64,000 nt of DNA from Chryseobacterium fluminis (GTDB lineage Bacteria; Bacteroidota; Bacteroidia; Flavobacteriales; Weeksellaceae), in contig NZ_CP111121.1 of NCBI RefSeq assembly GCF_026314945.1, forward strand, positions 992,001 to 1,056,000, written 5' to 3'. The notes beneath the pieces are model-generated. The model was not told where the DNA came from, did no database searches, and worked only from the letters and a program-made list of their open reading frames with translations. The position numbers and the translations under genes were made by a program. This document shows, piece by piece, positions 34,089-42,620 of this stretch; positions within the stretch are counted from its first letter, which is position 1; each line of letters begins with the position of its first letter.

Positions 34089-35051
34089 TTAGTTATTTAG
34101 TTTATTTGCATTATCCGGATGTTCTCTCTGATAATTTTCGGCTTCGACATATTCATTTTTCAGCCATTTTTCAAAGGGAATTTTTTCGTCATCCTCACCC
34201 AGAGCAAAAATATTTTTGCCGTCTTCTGAGACTAAGAATTTGAAATCATACATCATTCCTGCTTCCACTTTCCTGTAATCATAAGTATTGATCTGATAGT
34301 ATGGGAAATTTGCCTTTGGCCTTTCCACGATTTCAAAGAATAATCTCTTTTCATTTTCAGATAGCTTATGATACACATTTACATAATAAATATTGGAAAG
34401 CTTTTTATTCAGTTTTTCGAAAAACTGAAGAATATTCTTCTCTTTTTCACTGTACAAGAAAGGGTCCGGGAAATGTTGTCCTTCAACTTCTATGGTATTA
34501 ACAGACTTTTCAACGGGTTCTGCTGTTTCTCCTTTGCCATTCATCACACCCCACTTTCCTCCTACGATCGCTTTATGTTCATCTTCTGTTTTTTCCCAGT
34601 CGCAACCGTCACAAAAAACAGCGTATCCGTAATTGAATGGTGACACAAAATCATGTCCGGCTTCTATGATGACTGTCCCGTTTCTGTCCACAAAACCCAC
34701 TTTTCCGTTTTTGACGAATCTTCTTACCCCTTCTGAGAAATAATCTGCTCCGTTATCATAAAAGAAAGGCCGGTAGAGAAAATTCCCTTTTCTGTCATAG
34801 ACAAATCCCCAGGCATTCTTTTCTCTCTGATCTCCTTTTCTGTCACCGTCAAAAAAGATGGTCTCTCCTTTCACCGGTTCTCCATCCTGAAGATCAGAAA
34901 ATATTTTAAACTGAGCAGGAACAATAATTTTACCGTCCTGATTTTTAACACCCACCAACGAATCTTTTGATTTGAAATACTTTAAAATTTCTTTCTGCTG
35001 AGAGAAAGAAAGTATAGGAACCAATGAAATGAAGAGAAGAAGTTTTTTCAT
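34089..35051 (-). CDS. Secreted WG-repeat protein, second copy type
   Basis: 320 residues from the Met at 35051, which begins a clean signal peptide (MKKLLLFISLVPILSFSQQ); the longer frame to 35114 runs into a hairpin. The first half holds WG-type repeats: LVGVKNQDGKIIVPAQFKIF, WGFVYDRKGNFLYRPFF, KVGFVDRNGTVIIEAGHDFV and KWGVMNGKGE. The second half (ILQFFEKLNKKLSNIYYVNV onwards) is not repeat-like and may be a separate domain. The function is unknown. Its repeats are of the same kind as those at 3737, but the two proteins are not close copies. Confidence 0.82.
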   Translation of the reverse strand: MKKLLLFISLVPILSFSQQKEILKYFKSKDSLVGVKNQDGKIIVPAQFKIFSDLQDGEPVKGETIFFDGDRKGDQREKNAWGFVYDRKGNFLYRPFFYDNGADYFSEGVRRFVKNGKVGFVDRNGTVIIEAGHDFVSPFNYGYAVFCDGCDWEKTEDEHKAIVGGKWGVMNGKGETAEPVEKSVNTIEVEGQHFPDPFLYSEKEKNILQFFEKLNKKLSNIYYVNVYHKLSENEKRLFFEIVERPKANFPYYQINTYDYRKVEAGMMYDFKFLVSEDGKNIFALGEDDEKIPFEKWLKNEYVEAENYQREHPDNANKLNN

Positions 35052-35085
35052 TCTGATGCAATTAGAGTTTCTTTTTACGGGGTAA

Positions 35086-35117
35086 ACTTTGTCAAAGGTC
35101 TGAAACTTTGACAAAGT
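35086..35117. repeat. 12-bp inverted repeat (ACTTTGTCAAAG type)
   Basis: ACTTTGTCAAAG and CTTTGACAAAGT are exact inverted copies with an 8-base loop. It lies just upstream of the WG gene start at 35051. It could be a leader hairpin of that gene or part of a dispersed flavobacterial repeat. Confidence 0.6.
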
Positions 35118-35121
35118 AAAA

Positions 35122-35142
35122 ATGCAGCCGAAAAGACTGCAT
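35122..35142 (-). terminator. purB terminator
   Basis: On the minus strand ATGCAG and CTGCAT form a 6-bp stem with a 9-base loop (containing TCTTTTCGG), followed by TTTTTAC. It lies 6 bases past the purB stop. Confidence 0.7.
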
Positions 35143-35147
35143 ACTGT

Positions 35148-36575
35148 TTATACTTTAAGATCAGCTTCTAAACCGATCAGGTCTTTATTAGCATCAATGA
35201 TCGGCTGAACTTCGTTGGCGATGAATTCTTCCGTCTGAATGGGAGCAAAACCGATGAAGTTTTTAGGATCGAGGACTTCTTTTAATTTAGATTTATCCAG
35301 TTTTAAGGAATCATCATTTAAAATTCTATCGATAAGGTCATTTTCTTTACCTTCTTCTTTCACTTTTTTAGAAGCTTCCATGGAATGAACCCTGATTACT
35401 TCATGGATTTCCTGTCGGTCGCCACCTGCTTTCACTTCTTCCATAATAATATATTCTGTCGCCATGAAAGGAAGTTCTTCCATAATATGTTTGTTGATCC
35501 TGTTCGGATACACCACAATTCCGTTCATGATGTTATTCCAGATCAGTAAAATGGCATCAACTGCTAAAAACGCCTGAGGAATCGTTAATCTCTTATTTGC
35601 AGAATCATCCAGTGTTCTTTCAAACCACTGGGTTGAAGCTACCATTGCTGAACTTGTCGTTAAAGACATTACATATTTTGCCAGCGCTCCGATTCTTTCG
35701 CTTCTCATCGGATTGCGTTTATAGGCCATTGCGGATGAACCGATCTGGTTTTTCTCGAAGGGCTCTTCAATTTCTTTAAGATTCTGAAGAAGACGTAAAT
35801 CGTTTGTGAATTTATGTGCTGACTGCGCGATATTTCCTAATAAAGCTACCACTTTTGCATCGATTTTCCTGTCATAGGTCTGCCCGGAAACCCCGAATAC
35901 TTTTTCGAAACCGAATCTTTTTGACAATTCTTTATCCAAATGTTTTACTTTAGAATAATCACCATTGAAAAGCTCTAAGAAACTTGCCGCAGTACCGGTC
36001 GTTCCTTTTACACCTCTGAATCTTAATGTTTCCAGGAAGAAATCCAGTTCTTCAATATCAAGAACTAAGCTTTGCAACCACAGGGTAGCTCTTTTCCCGA
36101 CAGTCGTTAACTGAGCCGGCTGGAAGTGGGTAAATCCTAAGGTCGGTAAATCTTTATACTGGATCGCAAAATCCGAAAGATTTTTCATGACGTTAACCAG
36201 CTTTTTCTTTAAGATTAAAAGTCCGTCACGGATCTGAATTAAATCTGTATTGTCCCCTACAAAAGCTGAAGTAGCTCCAAGATGAATAATTCCCTTCGCT
36301 GACGGTGCCACATCACCATACGCGTGAACGTGAGCCATTACATCATGACGGAATTTTTTTTCATACTCAGCCGCTTTATCATAATCAATATTTTCTGCAT
36401 TGGCTTTCAGCTCAGCGATTTGCCCGTCTGTGATGTCAAGCCCCAGGTCTTTTTCGATTTCAGCAAGAGCAATCCAAAGTTTTCTCCAATTCTGGAATTT
36501 GTTATTATGTGAGAAGTTAAATAACATTTCTTCGCTTGAATAGCGTTCTTCCAAAGGATTTTTGTAGGAATTCAT
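35148..36575 (-). CDS. purB: Adenylosuccinate lyase
   Basis: 475 residues. It cleaves adenylosuccinate and SAICAR in purine synthesis and is a homotetramer of the fumarase superfamily. Three conserved blocks are visible: HLGATSAFVGDNTDLIQIRD (~97-116), LGFTHFQPAQLTTVGKR (~152) and the signature GSSAMAYKRNPMRSERI (~280), whose Ser-Ser loop carries the catalytic serine. The following KEVLDPKNFIGFAPIQ region is in the C-terminal domain. purL is 2 kb downstream on the same strand, with two unrelated genes and a terminator between them. Confidence 0.97.
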   Translation of the reverse strand: MNSYKNPLEERYSSEEMLFNFSHNNKFQNWRKLWIALAEIEKDLGLDITDGQIAELKANAENIDYDKAAEYEKKFRHDVMAHVHAYGDVAPSAKGIIHLGATSAFVGDNTDLIQIRDGLLILKKKLVNVMKNLSDFAIQYKDLPTLGFTHFQPAQLTTVGKRATLWLQSLVLDIEELDFFLETLRFRGVKGTTGTAASFLELFNGDYSKVKHLDKELSKRFGFEKVFGVSGQTYDRKIDAKVVALLGNIAQSAHKFTNDLRLLQNLKEIEEPFEKNQIGSSAMAYKRNPMRSERIGALAKYVMSLTTSSAMVASTQWFERTLDDSANKRLTIPQAFLAVDAILLIWNNIMNGIVVYPNRINKHIMEELPFMATEYIIMEEVKAGGDRQEIHEVIRVHSMEASKKVKEEGKENDLIDRILNDDSLKLDKSKLKEVLDPKNFIGFAPIQTEEFIANEVQPIIDANKDLIGLEADLKV

Positions 36576-36602
36576 TCTTTTCTTTTACTTTTTTTAGATA
36601 TG

Positions 36603-36610
36603 CAAAAATA
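36603..36610 (-). promoter_or_regulatory. -7 promoter box of purB
   Basis: The minus strand reads TATTTTTG (TAnnTTTG), 28 bases before the start codon. No -33 TTG is clear. Confidence 0.45.
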
Positions 36611-36838
36611 GGTTTTTTCGGTGAGAGATGAAAATCCCGCTGTGCTTTTGTCCTGAAAGAAACCGACAAAAAATCATGGCTGGAATCTTACGTTCAAAAT
36701 GGCTCCTGTTTTTTGAAATTTTAAGCTGTCAAAAATTAAGATCTGTGCTGTTTTGACCTGTGCATTATCCGGATTTGACGACATTCTTTTGATTGAAAAG
36801 ACAGAAAGAATTCCTAAAAAATTTCATCCTTTCAAATC

Positions 36839-36870
36839 TTGCAAACTAAAAATGATTTGTTATAGATTTG
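36839..36870 (+). promoter_or_regulatory. Promoter of the AraC-family gene
   Basis: TAGATTTG at 36863-36870 fits TAnnTTTG, with TTG at 36839-36841 placed 21 bases upstream. It implies a start codon downstream of 36870 and so supports ATG 36897. Confidence 0.55.
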
Positions 36871-36896
36871 TTGCTTCGTTTTTTAATCATAAGAAA

Positions 36897-37781
36897 ATGG
36901 GTGGACTGAAGAAACTGGAGATAAAAAAGAATATTCAAAAGGAGGAAGACAGAAATCTTTCTTTCCGGGTTTTTGATTTGAATGAAGAGCATCTGAATCA
37001 TTATAAGAACCCTCATAAAAAAGATCATTTCTTAATTATTGTTATTGAAGACGGAACGCTTCAGCTTCATATCGAGGACAAAGTTCATTCCCTAAAATCC
37101 GGAAAAATTTCCGTTGTATTCCCTGAGCAGGTGCATTGTATCTCTAATGCAGATGCAAATTTAAAAGGGAAAATCATTTTGTTTGAAGAAATACTGTTCT
37201 GCTCGGATATCCTGAAAAATGAATTGAGCACGTATAATGTTAACCTTTCAACGCAGCTTAACTGCACCGTTTTGTCTCCGGAGGATTTTGAACAGAGTCT
37301 TTACACCATTCGGCTCATTCAGGGAATTTACCAGAAGCCGAGTCTTATTAAAAAGGAGCAGGCAAGATTTCAGATTAAAATATTCCTGTTGGGCTTAATA
37401 GAATCCGTTCATGGCCTGCACCCGATCTTCACTAAAGAAACAGCTGATAAACCGATGTATGTGCGATTCAAAAAATTGCTGAATGAGCATTACAAAGAGC
37501 ACAGAACCGTTCAGTATTATGCGGAAGAACTGGCGGTAAGTCCCAAAAAATTAAATTCAATCATAAAGAAACACTGCGGCGAAACAGCCATTCAGGCGAT
37601 TCATAACCGTATTCTAATGGAAATCAAACGTCAGCTTCTGTTTTCTGACTTTTCCCATAAGGAAATCGCTTTTGACCTTGGATTCAACTCACCGTCTGCG
37701 CTTAATAAATTTGTAAAATCTAAACTGAAGGAAACCCCGACCGAACTTCAGCAGGAACTGGCGCAAATGTATAACGCATAG
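36897..37781 (+). CDS. AraC-family transcriptional regulator
   Basis: 294 residues from ATG 36897 (MGGLKKLEIKKN); a longer frame from 36753 would start upstream of a clear promoter box and adds residues unlike the family. The N-terminal half is a cupin-like ligand domain (HFLIIVIEDGTLQLHIEDKV, LKSGKISVVFPEQVH). The C-terminal half holds two helix-turn-helix units: TVQYYAEELAVSPKKLNSII (first) and KEIAFDLGFNSPSALNKFVK (second), followed by the family's KETPTEL end. It probably controls the adjacent alcohol dehydrogenase gene, whose promoter begins right after its stop. Confidence 0.92.
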   Translation: MGGLKKLEIKKNIQKEEDRNLSFRVFDLNEEHLNHYKNPHKKDHFLIIVIEDGTLQLHIEDKVHSLKSGKISVVFPEQVHCISNADANLKGKIILFEEILFCSDILKNELSTYNVNLSTQLNCTVLSPEDFEQSLYTIRLIQGIYQKPSLIKKEQARFQIKIFLLGLIESVHGLHPIFTKETADKPMYVRFKKLLNEHYKEHRTVQYYAEELAVSPKKLNSIIKKHCGETAIQAIHNRILMEIKRQLLFSDFSHKEIAFDLGFNSPSALNKFVKSKLKETPTELQQELAQMYNA

Positions 37782-37786
37782 TCCCG

Positions 37787-37824
37787 TTTGTATAACATTA
37801 CCCATGCTGACCTTCTTACTTTTG
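37787..37824 (+). promoter_or_regulatory. Promoter of the alcohol dehydrogenase gene
   Basis: TACTTTTG at 37817-37824 fits TAnnTTTG. TTTG at 37787-37790 is a candidate -33 element, though the 26-base spacing is longer than usual. It supports the start at 37849. Confidence 0.45.
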
Positions 37825-37848
37825 TTTCATCAAAAATCAATAAGAAAA

Positions 37849-39015
37849 ATGAGTAAGTTATTTATTGCAGGAGAAGTTTTCCATGGTGCCGGAAGTCTTG
37901 AAGAATTAAAAAATATCAAGGGAAAGAAAGCCGTAATTGTAACGGGAGGAAGCTCGATGAGAAAGAGCGGAACATTGGATAAGGCTGTGGCTTACCTTAA
38001 GGAAGCGGGCATCGAAACCGAAATCTTTGAGGGTGTGGAAGAAGATCCTTCATCCGCTACCTGTATGAAAGGTGCCGAGGTGATTAAAGCTTTTGAACCG
38101 GACTGGATTATCGGTTTGGGAGGATGCTCTGCCATCGATGCTGCCAAAATCATGTGGGTATTTTACGAGTATCCCGATGCTGACTTTGAGGCGATGATCA
38201 AACCTTTCACGGTTCCCGTTTTAAGAAATAAGGCTAAATTCATCGCCATTCCTTCTACCAGCGGAACGGGAACTGAAACTACCGGTCTGGCCGTCATTAC
38301 AGACAGGGAAAAAGGCGTAAAATATCCTATCGTATCTTATGAACTGACTCCGGATATTGCGATTGTGGATGGTGAAATCTGTGCTTCCATGCCGGCTCAC
38401 GTAACTTCGAATACAGGTCTTGATGCCCTGACACATTGTGTAGAAGCATATGTTTCCAATATTGATAACAATATTGCAGATGCGCTTTCAAAAGGTGGTC
38501 TGGAGATTGTTTTTGACAATCTGAAAGAGGCGGTGGAAAATCCGGACAATATTACGGCCCGTCAGAATATGCATGATGCTTCTTTTATGGCAGGACTGGC
38601 ATTTAATAATGCATGGCTGGGCATTGTACACTCATTATCTCACCAGGTTGGCGCTTTATACGGAATTCCTCATGGTGCTTCCAACGCTATCTTCTTACCG
38701 AATGTTATCCGCTACAATGCCCAGGCAACAGAACGTTATCCTGATTTGGCGAGAGTAATCGGTAAGAAAACGACAGAGGAACTGGCCCAGGCTATTGAAG
38801 CCTTGCGTTCTGAGGTTAATAATCAGTCAGCGATCAAAGAATTCGGAATTTCCAGAGAAGACTGGGATAAGAATCTTGATTATATTGCCAATAATGCCCT
38901 AATCGATCCATGTACCGGTTTTAACCCGAGAGTTCCTTCTCTGGATGAGCTGAAGGTGATTTACAATGCCTGTTATGAAGGCGTTATTTATGCTGAGGAA
39001 GCTGTTGCCGGGTAA
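37849..39015 (+). CDS. Iron-containing alcohol dehydrogenase
   Basis: 388 residues from ATG 37849 (MSKLFIAGEVFHGAGSLEEL); the longer frame begins upstream of the promoter box. It is a type III NAD(P)/metal-dependent alcohol dehydrogenase. The nucleotide-binding motif GLGGCSAIDAAKI lies near residue 85. Metal ligands follow in the usual order: Asp and His near TGLDALTHCVEAYVS (~185-200), and the two His in HSLSHQVGALYGIPHGASNAI (~255-275). AIPSTSGTGTETT (~130) is also typical. The substrate is likely a short alcohol or aldehyde, unknown in detail. The AraC-type gene just upstream is a plausible regulator. Confidence 0.93.
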   Translation: MSKLFIAGEVFHGAGSLEELKNIKGKKAVIVTGGSSMRKSGTLDKAVAYLKEAGIETEIFEGVEEDPSSATCMKGAEVIKAFEPDWIIGLGGCSAIDAAKIMWVFYEYPDADFEAMIKPFTVPVLRNKAKFIAIPSTSGTGTETTGLAVITDREKGVKYPIVSYELTPDIAIVDGEICASMPAHVTSNTGLDALTHCVEAYVSNIDNNIADALSKGGLEIVFDNLKEAVENPDNITARQNMHDASFMAGLAFNNAWLGIVHSLSHQVGALYGIPHGASNAIFLPNVIRYNAQATERYPDLARVIGKKTTEELAQAIEALRSEVNNQSAIKEFGISREDWDKNLDYIANNALIDPCTGFNPRVPSLDELKVIYNACYEGVIYAEEAVAG

Positions 39016-39081
39016 CTCTATTTAGTTTAACGACTCAAGTTCCTTAAAGCTTATCTGGGAAATACCGTTGAATTATATGAA

Positions 39082-39114
39082 AAACCTCACAGGTTTTGAA
39101 AACCTGCGAGGTTT
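39082..39114. repeat. Inverted repeat (AAACCTCACAGGTTTT type)
   Basis: AAACCTC-CAGGTTTT and AAAACCTG-GAGGTTT pair across a 2-base centre with one mismatch. Such palindromes recur between genes in flavobacteria (from memory). It follows the dehydrogenase gene by 66 bases and could also serve as a terminator. Confidence 0.6.
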
Positions 39115-39139
39115 ATTGGCGGACAACATGAAGTTCAGT

Positions 39140-39175
39140 AAAAAAACAGGAGATCTATAAATTTCCTGTTTTTTT
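39140..39175 (+). terminator. Terminator after the alcohol dehydrogenase
   Basis: AAAAAAACAGGA and TCCTGTTTTTTT pair in a stem of about 15 bp with one mismatch and a 6-base loop, ending in a T run. Confidence 0.7.
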
Positions 39176-39262
39176 ATACTGGTTTAAACGTCATTTTTCC
39201 TGTTTCTTCAGTCTTGAATTGATGGAAGACACTATTTTATATCAGGATTACAAAATTGAAAA

Positions 39263-39285
39263 AAGCCGCTCATGATAAGCGGCTT
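39263..39285 (-). terminator. Terminator of the PUL operon
   Basis: AAGCCGCT and AGCGGCTT form an 8-bp stem with a 7-base loop; the minus strand continues TTTTCAATTTTG. It lies 8 bases past the GH3 stop and closes the operon. Confidence 0.85.
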
Positions 39286-39292
39286 CTGTCAT

Positions 39293-41620
39293 TTATTTTG
39301 TCCAGTTGATTTTGGAGTGTTTTACCTCCTCAGAATTGGTACCGATCATGATATCAAATTCTCCGGATTCCCAGTCGTACTTAAGATCTCCGTTATAAAA
39401 CTTGAGGTTTTCCGGTGTAATGTTAAAGGTAACCTTTTTAGATTCGCCTTTTTTAAGCATTACTTTCTGGAATCCTTTCAGTTCTTTTACCGGTCTTGTG
39501 ATGCTTCCCACCATATCTCTGATGTACAGCTGTACAACTTCTGCACCATCATAATTTCCGGAATTCGTTACAGTAACTGTGGCCTGAACAGCCTGATTTC
39601 CTTTCGGATTGGCATTGGAAACCGTTACGTCGGAATAACTGAATTTGGAGTAGCTCAGCCCGTATCCGAACGGGTACAGCGGCGTATTACACTCATCCAT
39701 ATAATTGGAACGGAATCTCTGGTACTCACACTTATCCACTAATGCCTGATCCAGTGGGCGGCCTGTATTTTTAGCATTATAATAAATCGGCACCTGACCC
39801 AGACTTCTCGGGAATGTCATCGGAAGTTTCCCGGAAGGATTTACTTTTCCAAAGAGAACGTCTGCGATTGCATTTCCGGCCTCAGAACCTGCGAACCAGG
39901 CATTCAGGATGGCATCAGGCTTATCTTTTACATTCGTTAAAGCTAAAGGACGGCCTGTAAACAGCACCATTGCGATTGGTTTTCCTGTCTTTTTTAGTTC
40001 ATTTAATAAATCTACCTGAGATTGCGGAATGGTAATTTCTGTTCTTGAAGAAGATTCACCACTCATTTCTGCGGATTCTCCGATAGCCAGAACAATAACA
40101 TCTGCTTTATTGGCAACGTCCACAGCTTCTTTTAGTAAAGCTTCTTTGGAACGGTTGTCACGATCTGTTTTTTTACCGTGAGCAGCATAGATCTCCTCTA
40201 ATTTGGCATCATCATCGATGTTGGCTCCTTTGGCAGACAGGAATTTTACATCCTTACCGTAGTTCGCCTGCAGTCCCTGCATCAGGTTCACCGAAATTGC
40301 GTGTTTTGTGGCTACACTCCAGGTTCCTGCCATATTCATTGAATTGTTAACCAATGGACCGATCACGGCCACCGTTCCTGACTTTTTCAAGGGTAAGACC
40401 TGGTTTTCATTTTTCATCAATACCATCGACTGAGCTGCGGCACTTCTTGCAATATTACGGTTCTCCATGCTGTAAACCTCTTTCGCTGCCAGCTTTGCAT
40501 CTCCGTGCTTATATGGATTATCGAATAAACCTAAGTCATATTTTGCTTCAAGAATTCTTCTCGCAGCCATATCGATTTCAGCCTGCGTTACTTTTCCTTC
40601 CGATAAAGATTTTTTCAGGGTTGTTAAGAATCCTTCTCCTACCATGTCCATATCTACTCCTGCTTTCAGAGCCAATGCAGAAACCTGCTGAAGGTCTCCC
40701 ATTCCGTGGTCGACCATTTCGTTGATCCCGGTGTAATCCGTCACCACAAAACCTTTGAAATTCCATTTGTTTCTCAGCACTTCTGTCTGAAGCCATCTGC
40801 TTCCTGTTGCCGGAACTCCGTCCACTTCATTGAAAGACGCCATCACGGAAGCTACTCCAGCATCTACAGCTGCTTTGTAAGGCGGAAAATACTCATTGAA
40901 CATCCTTACATGGCTCATGTCTACGGTATTGTAATCTCTACCCGCTTCACCGGCTCCGTACAGGGCAAAGTGTTTCACACAGGCTAAAATATTGGTTCCG
41001 TTGGCCAGGTCTTTCCCCTGGTAACCGTACACCATATTTTTGGCAATTTCGCTTCCCAGATACGGGTCTTCACCGGAACCTTCAGAGACCCTTCCCCATC
41101 TTGGTTCACGGGAGATATCCACCATGGGCGAAAACGTCCAGTTGATTCCGTCTGCTGCTGCTTCTTTAGCTGCTACTCTTGCGGACTGCTGAACCAGATT
41201 CATGTCCCATGAAGCGGCTAAGCCTAAAGGAATCGGGAATGTCGTTTCATATCCGTGAATCACATCCATACCAAAAATCATCGGAATTTTCAGGCGGCTG
41301 TTTTCTACCGCTACTTTCTGAACTGCTTTAATTTTATCAGCTCCTTTTATATTGAATAGTCCGCCGACTAATCCCTGTTCAACTTTTTTTCCGATATCGG
41401 AGCTTTTGGCCAAACCTGTGGTAAAATCGCCGGAACTTGGCAGATTCAGCTGTCCGATCTTTTCATCTACTGTCATCTTTGACAGAAGATTGTCTACAAA
41501 AGCTTTCTTTTTAGCCTGATACCGGGCCGTCTGGTAAGACTGAACGGGCTGTGTTACCATTTCCTGTGCCGAAAATACAGGCGCAAGGGCTAAGGTTGCC
41601 ATTACAATTAACTTTTTCAT
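39293..41620 (-). CDS. bglX: GH3 beta-glucosidase (BglX-like)
   Basis: 775 residues with a signal peptide (MKKLIVMATLALAPVFSAQ), so periplasmic. It removes glucose from beta-glucan oligomers. Domain order is a TIM barrel (~35-380), an alpha/beta sandwich (~400-620) and a C-terminal FnIII-like domain (~660-775). Visible motifs are the KHF loop (ILACVKHFALYG ~212-222), nucleophile Asp 295 in GFVVTDYTGINE, and the acid/base region GESAEMSGESSSR. GH3 enzymes linked with GH144 proteins act on sophoro-oligosaccharides (beta-1,2-linked glucose), which fits this locus. It is the last gene of the PUL. Confidence 0.93.
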   Translation of the reverse strand: MKKLIVMATLALAPVFSAQEMVTQPVQSYQTARYQAKKKAFVDNLLSKMTVDEKIGQLNLPSSGDFTTGLAKSSDIGKKVEQGLVGGLFNIKGADKIKAVQKVAVENSRLKIPMIFGMDVIHGYETTFPIPLGLAASWDMNLVQQSARVAAKEAAADGINWTFSPMVDISREPRWGRVSEGSGEDPYLGSEIAKNMVYGYQGKDLANGTNILACVKHFALYGAGEAGRDYNTVDMSHVRMFNEYFPPYKAAVDAGVASVMASFNEVDGVPATGSRWLQTEVLRNKWNFKGFVVTDYTGINEMVDHGMGDLQQVSALALKAGVDMDMVGEGFLTTLKKSLSEGKVTQAEIDMAARRILEAKYDLGLFDNPYKHGDAKLAAKEVYSMENRNIARSAAAQSMVLMKNENQVLPLKKSGTVAVIGPLVNNSMNMAGTWSVATKHAISVNLMQGLQANYGKDVKFLSAKGANIDDDAKLEEIYAAHGKKTDRDNRSKEALLKEAVDVANKADVIVLAIGESAEMSGESSSRTEITIPQSQVDLLNELKKTGKPIAMVLFTGRPLALTNVKDKPDAILNAWFAGSEAGNAIADVLFGKVNPSGKLPMTFPRSLGQVPIYYNAKNTGRPLDQALVDKCEYQRFRSNYMDECNTPLYPFGYGLSYSKFSYSDVTVSNANPKGNQAVQATVTVTNSGNYDGAEVVQLYIRDMVGSITRPVKELKGFQKVMLKKGESKKVTFNITPENLKFYNGDLKYDWESGEFDIMIGTNSEEVKHSKINWTK

Positions 41621-41779
41621 AAATCTATCTTCTTAAATTATAGTTCTGTTTTTTGTTTTTAATACTGATCCGTTTTAATGCCGGTTTGCCGGATTTACTT
41701 CCATGCTCTGACTATTCCTGTCCGTAAGGGTATTTTAGTAATGACAGGCGGCACTTTTAATTTATCAATATTATTTTAA

Positions 41780-42481
41780 TTATTTCCTTTTTGACAGCAT
41801 CCAGTTGTATAACTCAGGGTTTGAATAGGTAGAATCCCATGAATTATGGTTGTCATTCGGAAAAATAGTTAATTCTGCGGAAGGGTTTACCGGATGCAGT
41901 TTCTGGTAAAAATTAAATGCATTTTCCGGAAGCACCACATCATCCATTCCGCCATGAAAAATTTTCATGTTTAAATTTTTATACTTATCGATATTCGCAT
42001 ACATCACCCTGTCGGTGGGTGCACAGACCGACACTACCGCCGCAAACATTTCGGGATGCTCCATTGCGAGTTTTAACGTACCCCATCCTCCCATAGAGAG
42101 ACCGGTAAGATAAATCCGGGAAGGATCGATGTTATACTTCTTCTGAATTTCTTTGATTAAATGATAAACCGTCACCGTATCCCACCATGTATTTTCCGGA
42201 CATTGAGGTGCCAGAATAGCCACAGGCTCCTTGATCAGGCTTTTATAGGTAAACGGACTGTGCGCTTTTACCGCTTCCAGATTATTTCCTCTTTCTCCGG
42301 AACCGTGAAGAAACACGATCAACGGAACATTTCCTTTTACTTTTTGCGGGTAATCGAAAATGTAGGACATCTTTTCCTGTCTTTTAACTTCTTTGTTCAG
42401 TTCTGCTTTGATTTCCTGAGCATTCAGACTCAGAGACAACGGCAGAAGCAGAAGGGGTAAATGGTTTAGTTTTAATTTCAT
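41780..42481 (-). CDS. Secreted alpha/beta hydrolase (esterase-like)
   Basis: 233 residues with a signal peptide (MKLKLNHLPLLLLPLSLSLN). It shows the CE1/PHB-depolymerase-like pattern: oxyanion-hole region LIVFLHGSGERGNN (~54), nucleophile in YLTGLSMGGWGTLK (Ser ~130), Asp in FHGGMDDVVLPEN, and His in FPNDNHNSWDSTY. It would remove ester groups (for example acetyl or succinyl substituents) from a glycan, or cut a peptide-like bond; the substrate is not known. In the PUL it lies between the GH144 and GH3 genes. Bacterial cyclic beta-1,2-glucans are often succinylated, so a deacylating role is possible (inference). Confidence 0.85.
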   Translation of the reverse strand: MKLKLNHLPLLLLPLSLSLNAQEIKAELNKEVKRQEKMSYIFDYPQKVKGNVPLIVFLHGSGERGNNLEAVKAHSPFTYKSLIKEPVAILAPQCPENTWWDTVTVYHLIKEIQKKYNIDPSRIYLTGLSMGGWGTLKLAMEHPEMFAAVVSVCAPTDRVMYANIDKYKNLNMKIFHGGMDDVVLPENAFNFYQKLHPVNPSAELTIFPNDNHNSWDSTYSNPELYNWMLSKRK

Positions 42482-42546
42482 TTTAAATATTAGGCTTTAG
42501 GGTTATCATGAACCTCGGAAGGAGTGTGTTCCGTTCCATATTATTT

Positions 42547-42614
42547 AGCCCCGATTGCAATGGAAATCCTTTTTTGCAGAAAAAGATTGCAATGGAAAGC
42601 GGGAATAGCTCCTG
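42547..42614 (+). ncRNA. Dispersed flavobacterial structured element (possibly Flavo-1-like)
   Basis: The stretch runs AGCCCCGATTGCAATGG, then ATCCTTTTTTGC-AGAAAAAGAT, then GCAATGGAAAGCGGGA and GCTCCTG. CCCG near the start pairs with CGGG near the end, and ATC-TTTTT pairs with AAAAA-GAT inside. GATTGCAATGGAAA is repeated directly at 42553-42566 and 42585-42598. The AGCCCCGAT...AGCGGGA...GCTCC frame recurs in intergenic DNA of Flavobacterium and Chryseobacterium (from memory); it may be the Flavo-1 motif of Rfam, but I cannot confirm that. It reads on the strand opposite the PUL genes, between the GH144 and hydrolase genes. Confidence 0.5.
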
Positions 42615-42620
42615 AAAATA

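Noticed and set aside
39272..39742. Open frame of 156 codons on the plus strand
   Set aside because: It is antisense to the GH3 C-terminal domain and its terminator, with no family pattern.
42553..42598. Two direct 14-base repeats 32 bases apart, considered as a CRISPR array
   Set aside because: There are only two copies, no further spacing unit and no cas gene. The repeats are better explained as part of the dispersed structured element.
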